Shown here: positions 36,301-47,661 of the stretch, in pieces
Numbering within the stretch: position 1 is the first letter of the stretch
How the letters are laid out: each line of letters begins with the position of its first letter
NCBI GenBank assembly: GCA_032209605.1
Contig: JASFXZ010000016.1
Coordinates: 620,001-684,000 of the forward strand
Direction of reading: 5' to 3'
Origin: Mactromeris polynyma
Taxonomy: Eukaryota > Mollusca > Bivalvia > Venerida > Mactridae
DNA length: 64,000 nucleotides
Program-made: the position numbers and the translations under genes
Notes under the pieces: generated by a model
Told to the model about the DNA's origin: nothing
Seen by the model: the letters and a program-made list of their open reading frames with translations, nothing else
Databases searched by the model: none

Positions 36301-39300
36301 TAAGTTTAAAAAGAGATTAAGTTGTTACAGGGAATGCCACATACACAATACAGTGCCTCCCCACACAGACCCCAGGGAAACAACAGTCTACTAAACATTA
36401 GGGACTGAGGAAGTGCAGGGGTAAACATGCATGGGAATAGGGGTGCAAGGAATGGTCTTGCCAAGCTAACCATCACACTTTATAATACACATCATACATA
36501 CATACATTAGTTTTACACCCAACATTCAATATATTCAAAACATTTTTTTCATATTAGTAAACTCAACAGTTTATCAGTGTTGGGGTATCCTCTGATTTCG
36601 TCATTTTGTTTTTAAAAGGTGTTTGTATAGCCATATCAAGCAAAATTTAGATGGGTAGGTAGGTAGGTAATTAATTTTTTATTTATTACTTTTTCTTTAT
36701 AGCTTTGCATGGTCATTCAAGCTTCAACTATTAATACTCGGCCCCCAAAAAAATTTAACTCTGACTATGCAAAAGATTATTTGAAAAGGAGTGTTTTTCA
36801 TGAGTAGGTTAGGTAGGATTATGTCAACTGCACAATTTTGTCATATTGATACTGCTAGATCATCTTCTATGACATAACTTACTTGTTTGAATAATGTTTG
36901 ATCAGGAAGAAACTCAAGAGCATCACTGGAAGTTGAGTTTAAAACGCCATCGTCTTCATATCGGAGAATCACCATGGACATACTACAAGCAGGAACTCTA
37001 CAAATCATTAGTAAGTCTTAATTTTGTACTTTATTATTTAGCAATCATTAATGTTACAGTCTGGACTTACCTACCATTGAAAATGTGGTCATCAACCTCT
37101 TTGACTGTTGACATCATGTTATGAGGGTAGATCACTAGAGCTCTAATATGAAGGTTGTAAGTTCTAATCTTGCTGTGTGTGAGAATGTTCGACAGTCTTC
37201 AAGTCCCTTAATTAAGCAGACGTGCTGGTTAGATACCCAAGAATCAGTTACCAATAGTTATTAATATAACTTGTAATAACTTGTTTCACAATTGATGTAA
37301 ACTTAACTTGTTTAAACTATCATATTTGACTAGCTAGTACTGTATAGCTAAATTGACCTCATGGACTTTATACAATGGGTTCTGACTGTGATTAACTAAC
37401 TGAGAAGTTACTAATATGTTATTCAGATCATAAACATGATACACTTTTGACTGTTATGTTTGTACTGCTAAGAACCAATGCTAACTTGATTTGCTCCTTT
37501 GCAGCCATTTCATTGGAGATCTATCAAAGACACAAAGTTTTCATTGGGTCGTTATCAGAAAGTTGTTGATGAAAGTATGTCAGCCGAGGAAGAGGAGGAT
37601 GTCACCATGGTTACACCAACAAAGTCTGCTCTTGATGCAAACCATATCATAGGTAGAATACACTGATACTGTTGGTGTAAATCTTTGGAAAAATTCTTAT
37701 GACCATGATATTTGTCTGGTCATCTTCTGTTATAATGACCACATTTGTTCCCTGTATATATGTCATTGTATGAATATGTTGTTAAATTGAACCTGATAAA
37801 TGAGTCACTGTAGAGATTATTCTTATAGAAGACAAAAGCTTTATCATACAGTCTAGTTGTTTTGTTGATATTGAAACTGATAGCAAGATGTGTTTACCTT
37901 ATACAGCCTTATCTTTTCATTTAGCTACTTCTCTTGATATGGTATAGACAGTTGTATAAATTATTGTTCAATGTCCTTCACATGCTATATTTCTTCTTAT
38001 CCTGCTTAATCATATTGGGTAGATGTATAGGTTGAGACATAGAACGTCTGACTCCTGATCCGAAGGTTGTGCAATTGAGCTGAGCTTTAAGCGGGGTCTG
38101 ACTGCTCCTTTATGTGTTGCCAGTACTGATAAGTAACCCAAAAGCAGTTATTGAGAGGGATTAGTTTAAGCTGTAATAACTTGTTTCACAATGGATGTAA
38201 CAAAAGTTTAAATTAATCTATGCCTCATGTTTGTGTACTCTTATGCAGGATATGCATATGGTGGTCAAAGACCCCACAGTGATGAAGAACATATATCTAA
38301 TCCTAATGCTGTAGTCATAAGTCATCAGAATGGTGTAGAAGCTTTGAATATCCTAAATGGACGTCCTATCACCCGACTCCAACTTCCTGAAGATAACGCC
38401 ATCTATGGTTTAATGGATACAGAGAATGATATCAAGAGACTGTCATGGGGTGAACAAGAAAACTTCAGTCCCTGTTTTCTTGAAATCTGGAGAATGTTTC
38501 CAATAAAAGAAAATTTGGAGAGATTTCCTGTCTGTCTTACAAAGAGACTGTTTTTTACAACAAACTGGGTGTATGATGAAGACATGTTTGTCAAAGTACC
38601 TCCCCTGATTATGAAAAGGTACATTTGATTATTGGACATTACTTATATTGCTTATGTTTTTCAATTTTTTTCAAAACTTCAAGTTATTTTATCAGGCGTT
38701 GATTTATGAATAGTTAGTTTTCAAACAGTCTTACATAATCTCTATTTCATTAATGAATTACATCTATACCTACAACTCATTGGCAACTGATGATTATTCT
38801 GAAAGTAATATAACACTTATAACGACCTCAGCCTATCCATTCAGTTATACTCCATACAGTCACCCAAATCACCCAAAACCCAACCCACATACCTACCTAC
38901 CTACCGACCTTCTCACCTGAAGTTTGCTGGGAGGAGTTATACCAAACAAACATTTTTTTTTAAATTAGGTGAAAGACAATGTAAAACATTAAAGTCATAT
39001 GATGTATGATAAAAACGTATGAGATAGTCAAGGGTCATGGTCTGTTTTGTTCACTTTTCAGTATTGCCAGAAAGTCAGGTGTTGTACGACATTTGCTTGG
39101 CCATCATCTAAGGAAAGAAGCCATACAGTATGACCTTATCTCATTTGGAAGTTTAGGACGTATTACTTCAGTGGATAAAAATGGAGATTTTAATTGGCAG
39201 GTAAGAAGTTGCATGTATAATATATAACTTGTAATTATCAATGTATAATCATTATCAATGTATACAGTCGAAACCCGTTATGTCGACATTACAGGGACCT

Positions 39301-42300
39301 GATAAAATATGTCGACATATCCGAATGTCGACACATCCGATTCTATTACTGGCAAACTTACTTGTCTTGTATATACGTATTTTTGCTATGGTAGTGTTGT
39401 AAAACTTACCACTCGTGTGTTTTGCTGCAGGTGTTGTAAAACTAATTGAATCGTGATATTTGGTATACTTTAAATAAACAATATCACAGACATAATATAT
39501 GTGTATGTTCGATTTTTATGTTGTTTTTCGGGTTTAATGCCCTTTTTCAACAATATTTAATCATATACGACGAGTGGCTGAATTTATCAGTTTTACTGAA
39601 ACTGGTAAATATTCGCTGCAACACTTATCAATCATATTGCAAACTACGATGTTAATTTAAAGATCAGTTTTACCAACTGTGAACGAATTAATTGTGACAC
39701 AAAACAATAGGTCGAGATAAAATTGTTTATCTCTTCACGGTCAATTTGACACCTTTTCAATTTCAATCACGTCGAGAGGATGTCGACACAAACAAGTGCA
39801 TTTAAGGTGTGAAAACACTCTTTGGGCCAGAGAAATCACGTCGACATAGCCGAAATTGTCGACATAGAAATGTTGACATGAAAATCATTTTCCATATACA
39901 ATATATAGGGACAGAAATCGGGACTTTACAAATATGTCGACTTAACCGGAATGTCGATATAACCGATGTCGACATAACGGGGTTCAACTGTATTATCAAT
40001 TATAATTATCAATGTATATTACATTTTGCCCCATTTTGCCTGAAATGGCAAATTTAATTTTTTATGTCTGTCAAGTAATTTTCTAGTAAATAATTTTTAG
40101 TAAATGTAGTTGATGGAAAGTATCTTGAAAACATTTTTATCCACATAATCTCATTTTGCCTGCTTAGTTTTGCTCTAAAATTCATGCCCAGCTTTACGTG
40201 TCATAGAATACTATTGCATTTGTTTATAAAGCATGAATTACCTGTGAAATTTCTATGTGAAAAGATTTTGTCCTTCAAGCCCAGTTGTACTGAACAATTT
40301 ATATATTATATTTTTGGTCTGTATAGTAAATTTTACAACAGAATTCATTGCAAACAAATACAGGCCTTTCTGGAGTTTAAACTTCTATGCTTTTACATGT
40401 ATGGCATGAGAAAGTTGCCAATTATCCTTACTGGCTTTATTGAAAGTGTGTCTTCCATTGAGTCAATTTAACATTTGTTTTCTCTAGTTTACAAAATGTC
40501 ACTCTCAATGTATATGATACATTTATATTCAGACTCAGACCAATGCAGAATGGGAATATGCTGCTACAACAATGAGAAAGATGAAGAAAGGAGAATGGAC
40601 AGAACTTGCTGATGAATTCCATAATTCATTTTATCCCGATAGAGTTCTTATGTCTCTTCAGTTATTTGGAGATAAGGTGATTATCATATGGTAGCTCTCA
40701 ATTAAGAATATAGTACAATCTCTCCAGAGATGTCTTCCTTCTTCAACAACATTATCAGTTTTCCAGGGAAAAATACTACCATTTTTACGTCTGTTGAGTA
40801 ACAATCTGCATTTCCTGAAGTATGTTTCTCTGGAGAGATTGCACTGTACTAAGTGATTTGACAACTAAATTGTGGAGCTATGTTGTGACTGTGAACTCCT
40901 TTGCTTTAAAATGTTTCTTTGTCTGCTGGATGTAAGGTACTGTTTTTAATATGTGTAATCATTACAGAAAAAAATGTTAACTACTGCACAGCATTGTTGC
41001 TGTTCAAGGTCCCATTGTTCATGTTTTGTGTACATAGAAATCTGTTCACTATGTATGGTATGTTGAAAGCTTTCTCAGGACCTAACAAATGATTGTATCA
41101 TAGTTTGGTAGTTCGCTTTGAAGTTTGTAGTACTACATCTGGAGACGTGGAGCTAAATACAACGTTAACTAAAGGGGATGGACTTAATTATCAAAGGATA
41201 GAGTGCCATAACTAACAGTAAGGTATTTAGATACACACACCATTAGTAACCACTCTGTTGACAAAAGCGACATTTCATATCAATACTATAGCAGCATTGG
41301 CTTAACGTCACAGGTGCATGCTACATGTATTAGATCGGTTAAACTTCTAGGAGTTTTCAATTTCACAATCACGATGCATGCCATGTCTGCTTAGTTGCAT
41401 ACATCAGTAACGTCAAACAATAAAGAGAAACGCCTGTGTGCGCGCACCAATTTTGAGAGTTGACTATTATACAAAACAGACAGAGTGAAAAAATATCTAA
41501 TAAGTCTTGTGCTACGCCCCCTTGACTAAAGAACTTGACAGTATGTCTCAGATGTTAACAACACAATGCTTGCTTATGAGGAAATATATCTGTCTCTGAT
41601 TTTGCTGTACCAAGTACAGTGTATCATCCAATTTGTACCTAATTCTTGAATTGTTTCTGTTACACTTTATTTTTATTGTAGGTTAATGTTCTAACTGTTG
41701 GTTGGAATGGTATAAGTTTGACAGAGCTTACAGAAGGTAGAATACTCGCTGATCATTCCATACCTTGTCCTTCTACTGGACCACTCGTTGTTGGTGACTT
41801 CAATAATGATGGATACAATGATGTGATATTTACATGTAAATTTGGGTATGTATTGAAACCTGCCTTTATATAGCAGTCACTTCGTTTATATCCTGTAATA
41901 ATTTCACTATTTGTATCACATATTAAAACCAGCTTTGTATGCAATTTAACCATGAAATATTGTTTGTTATTAGTACACACGCTCAAGTTGCAGATCAACA
42001 TTTGGTGCAAAACTGGTTACAACTGTTTTACACCAAACCCACACTATTGCATCAACTAAAAGTGTTATAAAAGAGGTGTTGTGACAAGGTTTTATAATAT
42101 TGTATTATCATGATAATTTGTTAAAATCTTGATACCAATTACTGCTAATCTGATAACAATAACTCTCCACTTAGAAAAACAAAGACCATTACCTTGGAGA
42201 AATAATTAACAAAGAGTATTGTATACACTCAATATTGCAAGTTATTTAACTTCTGAATGTTCAAGACATGATAACTTGCGAAAATTAATATCTTGACTTA

Positions 42301-42814
42301 CAAATTCATGAATAGTTAAGTCGCGAATATTGTTTTGGGCATATTGTTTTTGGCCAGAGTCATGAATATTGGTGATTGCAAAAAAATTGTTCATCTGTAT
42401 ATCTGACACAATTCTTTGTTTCATAATAAACTTTTACTATCAAAAAAGGGCAGTAGAGGGTTAGTTTATAAAAATTGTCTCACTGCATACTTTAAGAGAA
42501 AAATTGTGGACCAGTAAGGGTCATATTCATGAATCAAAACTTCCCTAGACAGCTCTAGGCAAAGGGAGCACATGTTTTCTCTCCATTTTATTCCATAATC
42601 AGTATTTTTAAAGACAATTTCTGATAATTATGTTTTTATGTTTAACTCTTGTTCTTTCAGGTATATAGGATTCAGTTTACATCGTATGTCCAATCACACA
42701 TCCTCTATGATGTATGGTGTCGCTGTGTTTCTGGTTATACTTGTGATAGCGTGGATTCTTGCTCCAGAGAGGCAGAAATCGAAAGAAGAGAGTGATCTCG
42801 ATGATTCATCATAA
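33333..42814 (+). CDS. FG-GAP (integrin-alpha-like beta-propeller) membrane protein, 10 exons, 700 aa
   Basis: Exons: 33333-33782, 34289-34560, 35072-35228, 36906-37010, 37505-37652, 38249-38618, 39062-39200, 40533-40676, 41682-41845, 42661-42814. All junctions are GT..AG and the total is 2103 nt in frame. There is an N-terminal membrane segment (residues 14-28, HFILLLLCAVIGYLM) and a C-terminal one (668-684, YGVAVFLVILVIAWILA), followed by a short acidic tail. Two Ca-binding FG-GAP loops are visible: D68/D70/D72/D76 in ITDLDSDSIND, and D634/N636/D638/D642 in GDFNNDGYND. Between them lie propeller-like blades such as ALSAKDGTTRWH, VVISHQNGVEALNILNGRPI and SVDKNGDFNWQ. A large lumenal or extracellular propeller held by both ends is inferred. 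It resembles the broad FG-GAP/DEX1-like group; I do not recognise a named animal orthologue. Acidic linker segments follow blade 2. The function is unknown. Confidence 0.9.
34110..34235 (-). mobile_element. SINE / tRNA-like fragment in FG-GAP intron 1
   Basis: The minus strand has a weak A box region (agatacagtgccaagctcct) and a B-box-like ggtttgaatcc variant (plus strand ggatttgaacc, 34179-34189). The body is degenerate. Confidence 0.45.
37128..37305 (+). mobile_element. tRNA-derived SINE copy in FG-GAP intron 4
   Basis: A degenerate head (gtagatcactagagctc, gttgtaagttctaatctt) is followed by a body with ggttagatacccaagaatca and a tail taataacttgtttcacaatt. The tail and body match the copy at 38020-38215. 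Confidence 0.6.
38020..38215 (+). mobile_element. tRNA-derived SINE copy in FG-GAP intron 5
   Basis: The head is gggtagatgtataggttgag and cgtctgactcctgatccgaa. The body is ccagtactgataagtaaccc and the tail is gtaataacttgtttcacaat. It ends about 30 bp before the exon at 38249. Confidence 0.65.
39265..39990. mobile_element. pogo/Tigger-type MITE, 726 bp, in FG-GAP intron 7
   Basis: The ends are inverted repeats: left cagtcgaaacccgttatgtc, right (reversed) cagttgaaccccgttatgtc. TA lies on both sides (39263-39264, 39991-39992), as expected for a TA target duplication. Several extra gtcgacat motifs lie within about 70 bp of both ends. The CAGT.GAACC.CGTTAT terminus is typical of pogo/Tigger elements. 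There is no intact transposase. Confidence 0.85.
40712..40850. mobile_element. Small MITE with ~20-bp inverted repeats in FG-GAP intron 8
   Basis: The left end agtacaatctctccagaga is matched by the right end tctctggagagattgcactg plus tact, with a 5-base insertion. The start (tacaatctctc...ttcaacaaca) recurs at 62390-62412, suggesting a family. Non-coding. Confidence 0.7.
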
Positions 42815-45800
42815 ACAGTGATACATTCGGTGGGAATGATGGTTATTTTCTGTGAGATTTGTGCAACAATCTTACTGCTCAATACTGATTATCAGTAAAT
42901 AGACATTGGAACTGCAGTCTCTATGTAAAATGTATTATTTAGTTGCATTTTAGGGAAGGATTATAGACTATGGAGGAAAAGGTTATTGTTAAGTTGTTCA
43001 CTAGGGAAGGCACTGAAGAGTTGTCTGTACTTTGTGATGGAGCGTGTTAGCATTGCTTATTTATGTGTGTTTTAATATGAAACATTCTGAAGTTACAATA
43101 GGAACGTGAACTTATCCAGCTGTGATGTATTTGGTTTGATGCCTTGAGGAGCTGTTGGCATCCTTCACTCTCAGTGATGAAAGCCTTTTAATTTTGAACA
43201 TGGGATTAAAAATCCACTATACTCTAGTATATTCTACAGAGTCAGCTACATTCTACCCGTTCTTTAAGATTGCCTGATATTGGCAGAGTGTCGCAGCTGC
43301 ATTAACATATTTTCTTTGTCTTCATAGTTGGAAGGGTATATTTCAGACATATTTTCTTTATTTTGTTTTTTATTTGCTTTTTTGTGTGATGTTTCTTACT
43401 TGATGTTTTTAGTTCTTTGTTTAATACTTATTCACATCACCAAACAGTGGACAAGCATTTTTGTAATCTGAATCATCCATGGTTGTTTGTCAGATGGACG
43501 TTTATATATTATACTTATAGAAGTGCTTATCAGTAGGTACAATTGATGACTCCTCATGATTGTAAATTCATGTTGATGTGAACTTATGGCAGATGTTTCC
43601 ATTTTTCACCACTATGTTTCATTAATATGCCTTTAATTATGTACAAAACGTGTTGGCTTGATATGTTGATTAACACTCGTGGTGTTTAACCAAAATATTG
43701 TATGTGTTACCATAGCAACTTAGTCAGACATTCAGGCATAAACTGATAGTTTAACTTATCGATAGATTGGAAGAGAGAAGTTTTATTGTCAAATAAACCA
43801 TTGCCACATTTCTAAGTCGAATGAACACAAATATTAGTTCTATTTTAAGGGAAGGCCATGTCCTTCTTTCTTACCATTGTGTTTTGTTCATAATATTGTA
43901 TTAACTTATGCCATGAATCTTGTATAAAACAGAAAAATACTAAATTTGTGTTCTATTACTTGGGTATTCCTTAAAAGGTTTGTTTGCATCTTTTGGGGTA
44001 GGCAGGTAAGTTAGTTTTCAGCAGACTCAATCCTGCCTAAGACGCATAAAGGTTGGAGGAGTTGGTGTATCAGAAGAAAAAATTCTTTATAGATAACCTC
44101 ATCAGTACAACCAGTTACAGTGTCAGTTACCAGGAATTCAACAGTTGTGATGTTTACAAGTTGCTAAAAAATAGCTAAGACTTCTGTGCCTTCTAACTTA
44201 AATTTTAATTTTATTTGTATAATAAATATTTTACCATACTTTTCACTAGGTAGAAAATACCACGTGTGGTTACTATATCTGGTAAATGAATGGAAGGCAT
44301 ATCAGTGAAAACGTCATGACACAAGGTGTATACGTGCATTGGCTCAATGCCAAATGTCCTCGGTCTAGGACGTATTGTGTGAACTTAAGGATGTTTGTAA
44401 GACATAAATTGTCCGAGAACAAGCTATGTGTGCTCTCTATGAGACAACTTATCTCCTACATAATACTACATTACAACACAAGTTTCTGTTCATATTTTTA
44501 TGCATGTTCTGGTGTCATTATAACATGCCTGTGTGGAAGTAATATTTATAATTCAAGACCATCAAACAAAATATATCGGCATTCATACCAATCGTTGATA
44601 AAGTGACTTTCCATATATTTGCGCTAGTTTGTATGGTCTGGTCTAAAAACTTACCTAACAAGGAGAAATTGTCACATCTAAAACTTGGCAAGATTTTGTT
44701 GGTAACATGAGTCTCTTAATTTACAGCAAAGTTAACACACATTCATTTCATTTTAATTAACACAATAAAAATTTAAACAATAACAACAAAATCATAGTCC
44801 CCCTATATTTTTGTGTAGCTGTAATAAACGAAATATTACAACTAAGAATCCTTTGAAGTGATTGGAAAAGAGACTCAGTATAATAAACGTGAGTTTAACA
44901 CTAAATGAACACTTCTGTCATATTCCAGACTTAAGAATGAATGTCTCATTATGTACTTGTTTTCACCCTTCACAAGATCACACGTGTATCGAGATGGTTG
45001 CAATCGTGATGAATTGTTCACGTGAATACTCTTTATATCCGACTATTTCGTCGTGTCACCGTTGTGACCCACCCAAATAATGTAAGATGTGAAGTTAATT
45101 AGTAAATGTCCCCTCGAGGCAGATAGCTGATTTGTCAGCTCATTTGTTCTGGTCAATTGTCAAGTGTGACTGCTGACAGTAGCTGTGCTTGTTTACACAT
45201 AATTGTTAATTTTGTGAAATACAATATTTATATATTCTTTATTATTTTAGTGATATTAATTAATAATGGAATAATTAAGAGATGTTAAAAGAAACAAAAC
45301 CTGCATAAATGTGAGTGTTTGTTACGTCTGTGGCTACTGAAACAGTCGATTTATAATCTTTTTCTTAAAAAAAACATACACATGTCACATACTTGTCGAT
45401 TAAGTCATGCATTTAATGCAAAATAAACATATTTCCCATCCGACATTGTTGGCTAAATATTTACTACATCTGTTAACAGTTGATTCATTCATTTTGTTGG
45501 CAAACACGACAGTGATGTAAATGTTTGGCATACACTATGGCTACATCTGGTGAATGACCATATATGAACTGACAGTATATTAATTGGTGTGGCTTATATA
45601 GAAGTAAAATAACGGATAATGAGCAAGGTGGCTGGATTTGTACAGTAAGCCAAAGGTATGCTCTGAAATTTAATAATATCAAATCAAACATGTAATAAAA
45701 TGTAGAAATTGAATACTGGAGCGTATTTAGTGTAACATTTTTCATTGATCGTGTTACATGTATTATACATAGTATTCTTATTGACGTTCAGATTTATATT

Positions 45801-46155
45801 AATCTAACTTACTTTGTTATTCCATGTAGTATTCGTACAGTACTTTCATCGAATAATAAAACTAGGATGCGTGCGACGCCCAGCAATTCCATTCAAAACG
45901 TTGTGATATGTGTTTGCTGACATAAATGAACGACATGATCTAGGAGATGCAAATGTAACATGGGGTTTCACGCTGTCGACTTTACTTATATGCATATAGT
46001 ATATGAAGAGTTATGGGGTAATCTAATAAATGAACTGTCTATTTGAAATACAAATGTAGATATGAAAAGAAATAAAAACATCGTTTGACATTGAACATAC
46101 GTAATTCTTCCATTGCAGAACTGTTTCCGGCAAGAAATGTTAAGCGGTTTCCAAT
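42815..46155 (+). other. 3' UTR of the FG-GAP gene, then intergenic sequence
   Basis: Candidate polyadenylation signals (aataaa) lie at about 43793-43798 and 44221-44226. Between about 44280 and 46150 I see no supported gene. Open frames at 44286-44606 and 45986-46294 have no recognisable protein content. Cleavage-site choice cannot be read from the sequence. Confidence 0.4.
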
Positions 46156-47661
46156 ATGGCTGCGTTGCCAGATTTCCGGAACAGAAGAATACCACGTCGT
46201 GCTGAATACTCCATCCTTGAAAATACGGATTCCGAAACAGATTCGGTGCACCGACGGTCTGTGCCATCCCGTCGGTCCAGTGATTCATCGTCAATTACTT
46301 CAATACTCTGTGATAAATGCTGGCTTCGTCAGGAAAGAAAATCAGCCACGAAGCGTTGTTTGGAATGTAAAGAAAATTTGTGTGACGTATGTGCTCGACG
46401 GGATAGAATCAAGCGTCCATGGTGGCTGCCATGTTGGTTTGTAAACTGTTGGCGATTTTTGTTCACAAAATCATCCATTTCTCACTCCATTGTTGACCTG
46501 TCCCATGCTCGGGACCGTCAGACGCACTGGGTGCATACACAGGAGGCCAGTAGTATTCAACGAATACCTAGAGTATCGAGAACAAGTTTTAGATCGAATG
46601 AAAGTAGGTTACCATCGCCTAAGAACAGCAACGGACGCCATTCGTCGAATGATGGATTTCTTCGTCCTCATAACGATGTAACTAAGCAACGAAAGTTTGG
46701 GTCTGTGTCGTCAGATAGAGGAGGAACAAAACAGACATATAAAGCACCGACAAACTATACGAGAATCATGGGCCATTCTCAAAGCTTTGATGGTAAACAG
46801 CATCGTAGGAGAGGCAACAACGAGATGCCATACAGAAGAAGCAGAAGTTCTGAAGGTTTGGCACATATATACGAGAAGGAGGAATTGGACAGACTAGAAC
46901 AATATAACAGGAACTGGGCAATTGGCTTTAGTCAAGAATCGACAGACATTCACAAAGGAAATGGTATGCATGGAATTCACCGTCGTTACAGTAACAAAAT
47001 GAAAGGCAAAGACATCGATATTGAATTTACAGATAAAGAAATTAAATTGAGCGTGAACCGTGATGACAAGATGAATAATGGCAAGAAAAGTGCTAATAAA
47101 TGCGCGGTCACAAAATCTAAAAGGAAACACTCAGACAATGCTCCTAAACTGTATACCGAACAAATGTTTAAAGAAGTGCCGATTTGGTTTAAAAAACCAA
47201 CGAAATCATCAACAAAAAGTGGACATGTTAAGGACAAGCGATATTCCTTGAACAGGAATAGAACAACGGATGCGAAATCAAGGTACGATAACTCCGCATT
47301 TGTCACGGACTCGATGTCTTCTCTGAATCGAAATCAGAGATTTTCACCAGAATTTTCGCCACGCCAAGAGTCGATGTCTTCGGAAAAAGACAGAAGTTGT
47401 CCAAACTCAAATACCCCTTACATAGTAGAAGAGCCTCCTGATAACTGCCCCATATGTCTCGAAGCATTACCCGGAAACGAGGCTCGCGCATTAACATGCT
47501 CTCACGTGATGCACACTAGTTGCCTTGTAAGATATTTACGGAAAATGGATCTAGATTTCGGTATAATGTGTCCTCTATGTAATACAACCACTGTGATTAA
47601 AAACTATTACGCTCCAAGGGAATTATGGTACAATGAACTTCCGGTTTCATCTTCAGTTTAA
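46156..47661 (+). CDS. Single-exon RING-H2 protein with N-terminal Cys cluster, 501 aa (putative E3 ubiquitin ligase)
   Basis: The C-terminus holds a RING finger (residues 431-475): CPIC (C431, C434), C448-S-H450, H453, C456 and CPLC (C472, C475). This C3H2C3 spacing is the RING-H2 type, whose usual role is to recruit E2 enzymes for ubiquitin transfer. Near the N-terminus lies a B-box-like zinc cluster: CDKC (C52, C55), CLEC (C68, C71), CDVC (C76, C79). The middle ~320 residues are Ser/Arg/Lys-rich and look disordered. No signal peptide or membrane segment is convincing. ATG 46156 has A at -3 and G at +4. The frame is uninterrupted for 1.5 kb, far longer than chance in this A+T-rich region. 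The substrate is unknown. An overlapping frame at 46085-46444 is a shadow. Confidence 0.88.
   Translation: MAALPDFRNRRIPRRAEYSILENTDSETDSVHRRSVPSRRSSDSSSITSILCDKCWLRQERKSATKRCLECKENLCDVCARRDRIKRPWWLPCWFVNCWRFLFTKSSISHSIVDLSHARDRQTHWVHTQEASSIQRIPRVSRTSFRSNESRLPSPKNSNGRHSSNDGFLRPHNDVTKQRKFGSVSSDRGGTKQTYKAPTNYTRIMGHSQSFDGKQHRRRGNNEMPYRRSRSSEGLAHIYEKEELDRLEQYNRNWAIGFSQESTDIHKGNGMHGIHRRYSNKMKGKDIDIEFTDKEIKLSVNRDDKMNNGKKSANKCAVTKSKRKHSDNAPKLYTEQMFKEVPIWFKKPTKSSTKSGHVKDKRYSLNRNRTTDAKSRYDNSAFVTDSMSSLNRNQRFSPEFSPRQESMSSEKDRSCPNSNTPYIVEEPPDNCPICLEALPGNEARALTCSHVMHTSCLVRYLRKMDLDFGIMCPLCNTTTVIKNYYAPRELWYNELPVSSSV

Noticed and set aside
38619..38628. Stop codon after KR at 38626 as the end of the FG-GAP gene
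   Set aside because: A donor (aaaag|gtacat) precedes it, and the next exon continues the family in frame to a C-terminal membrane segment.
44286..44606. 106-codon open frame downstream of the FG-GAP gene
   Set aside because: It has no domain, signal or homology that I recognise, and lies in a probable 3' UTR/intergenic region.
46085..46444. 119-codon frame overlapping the RING gene start
   Set aside because: It is a shadow of the 501-codon frame, which carries the zinc-binding motifs.
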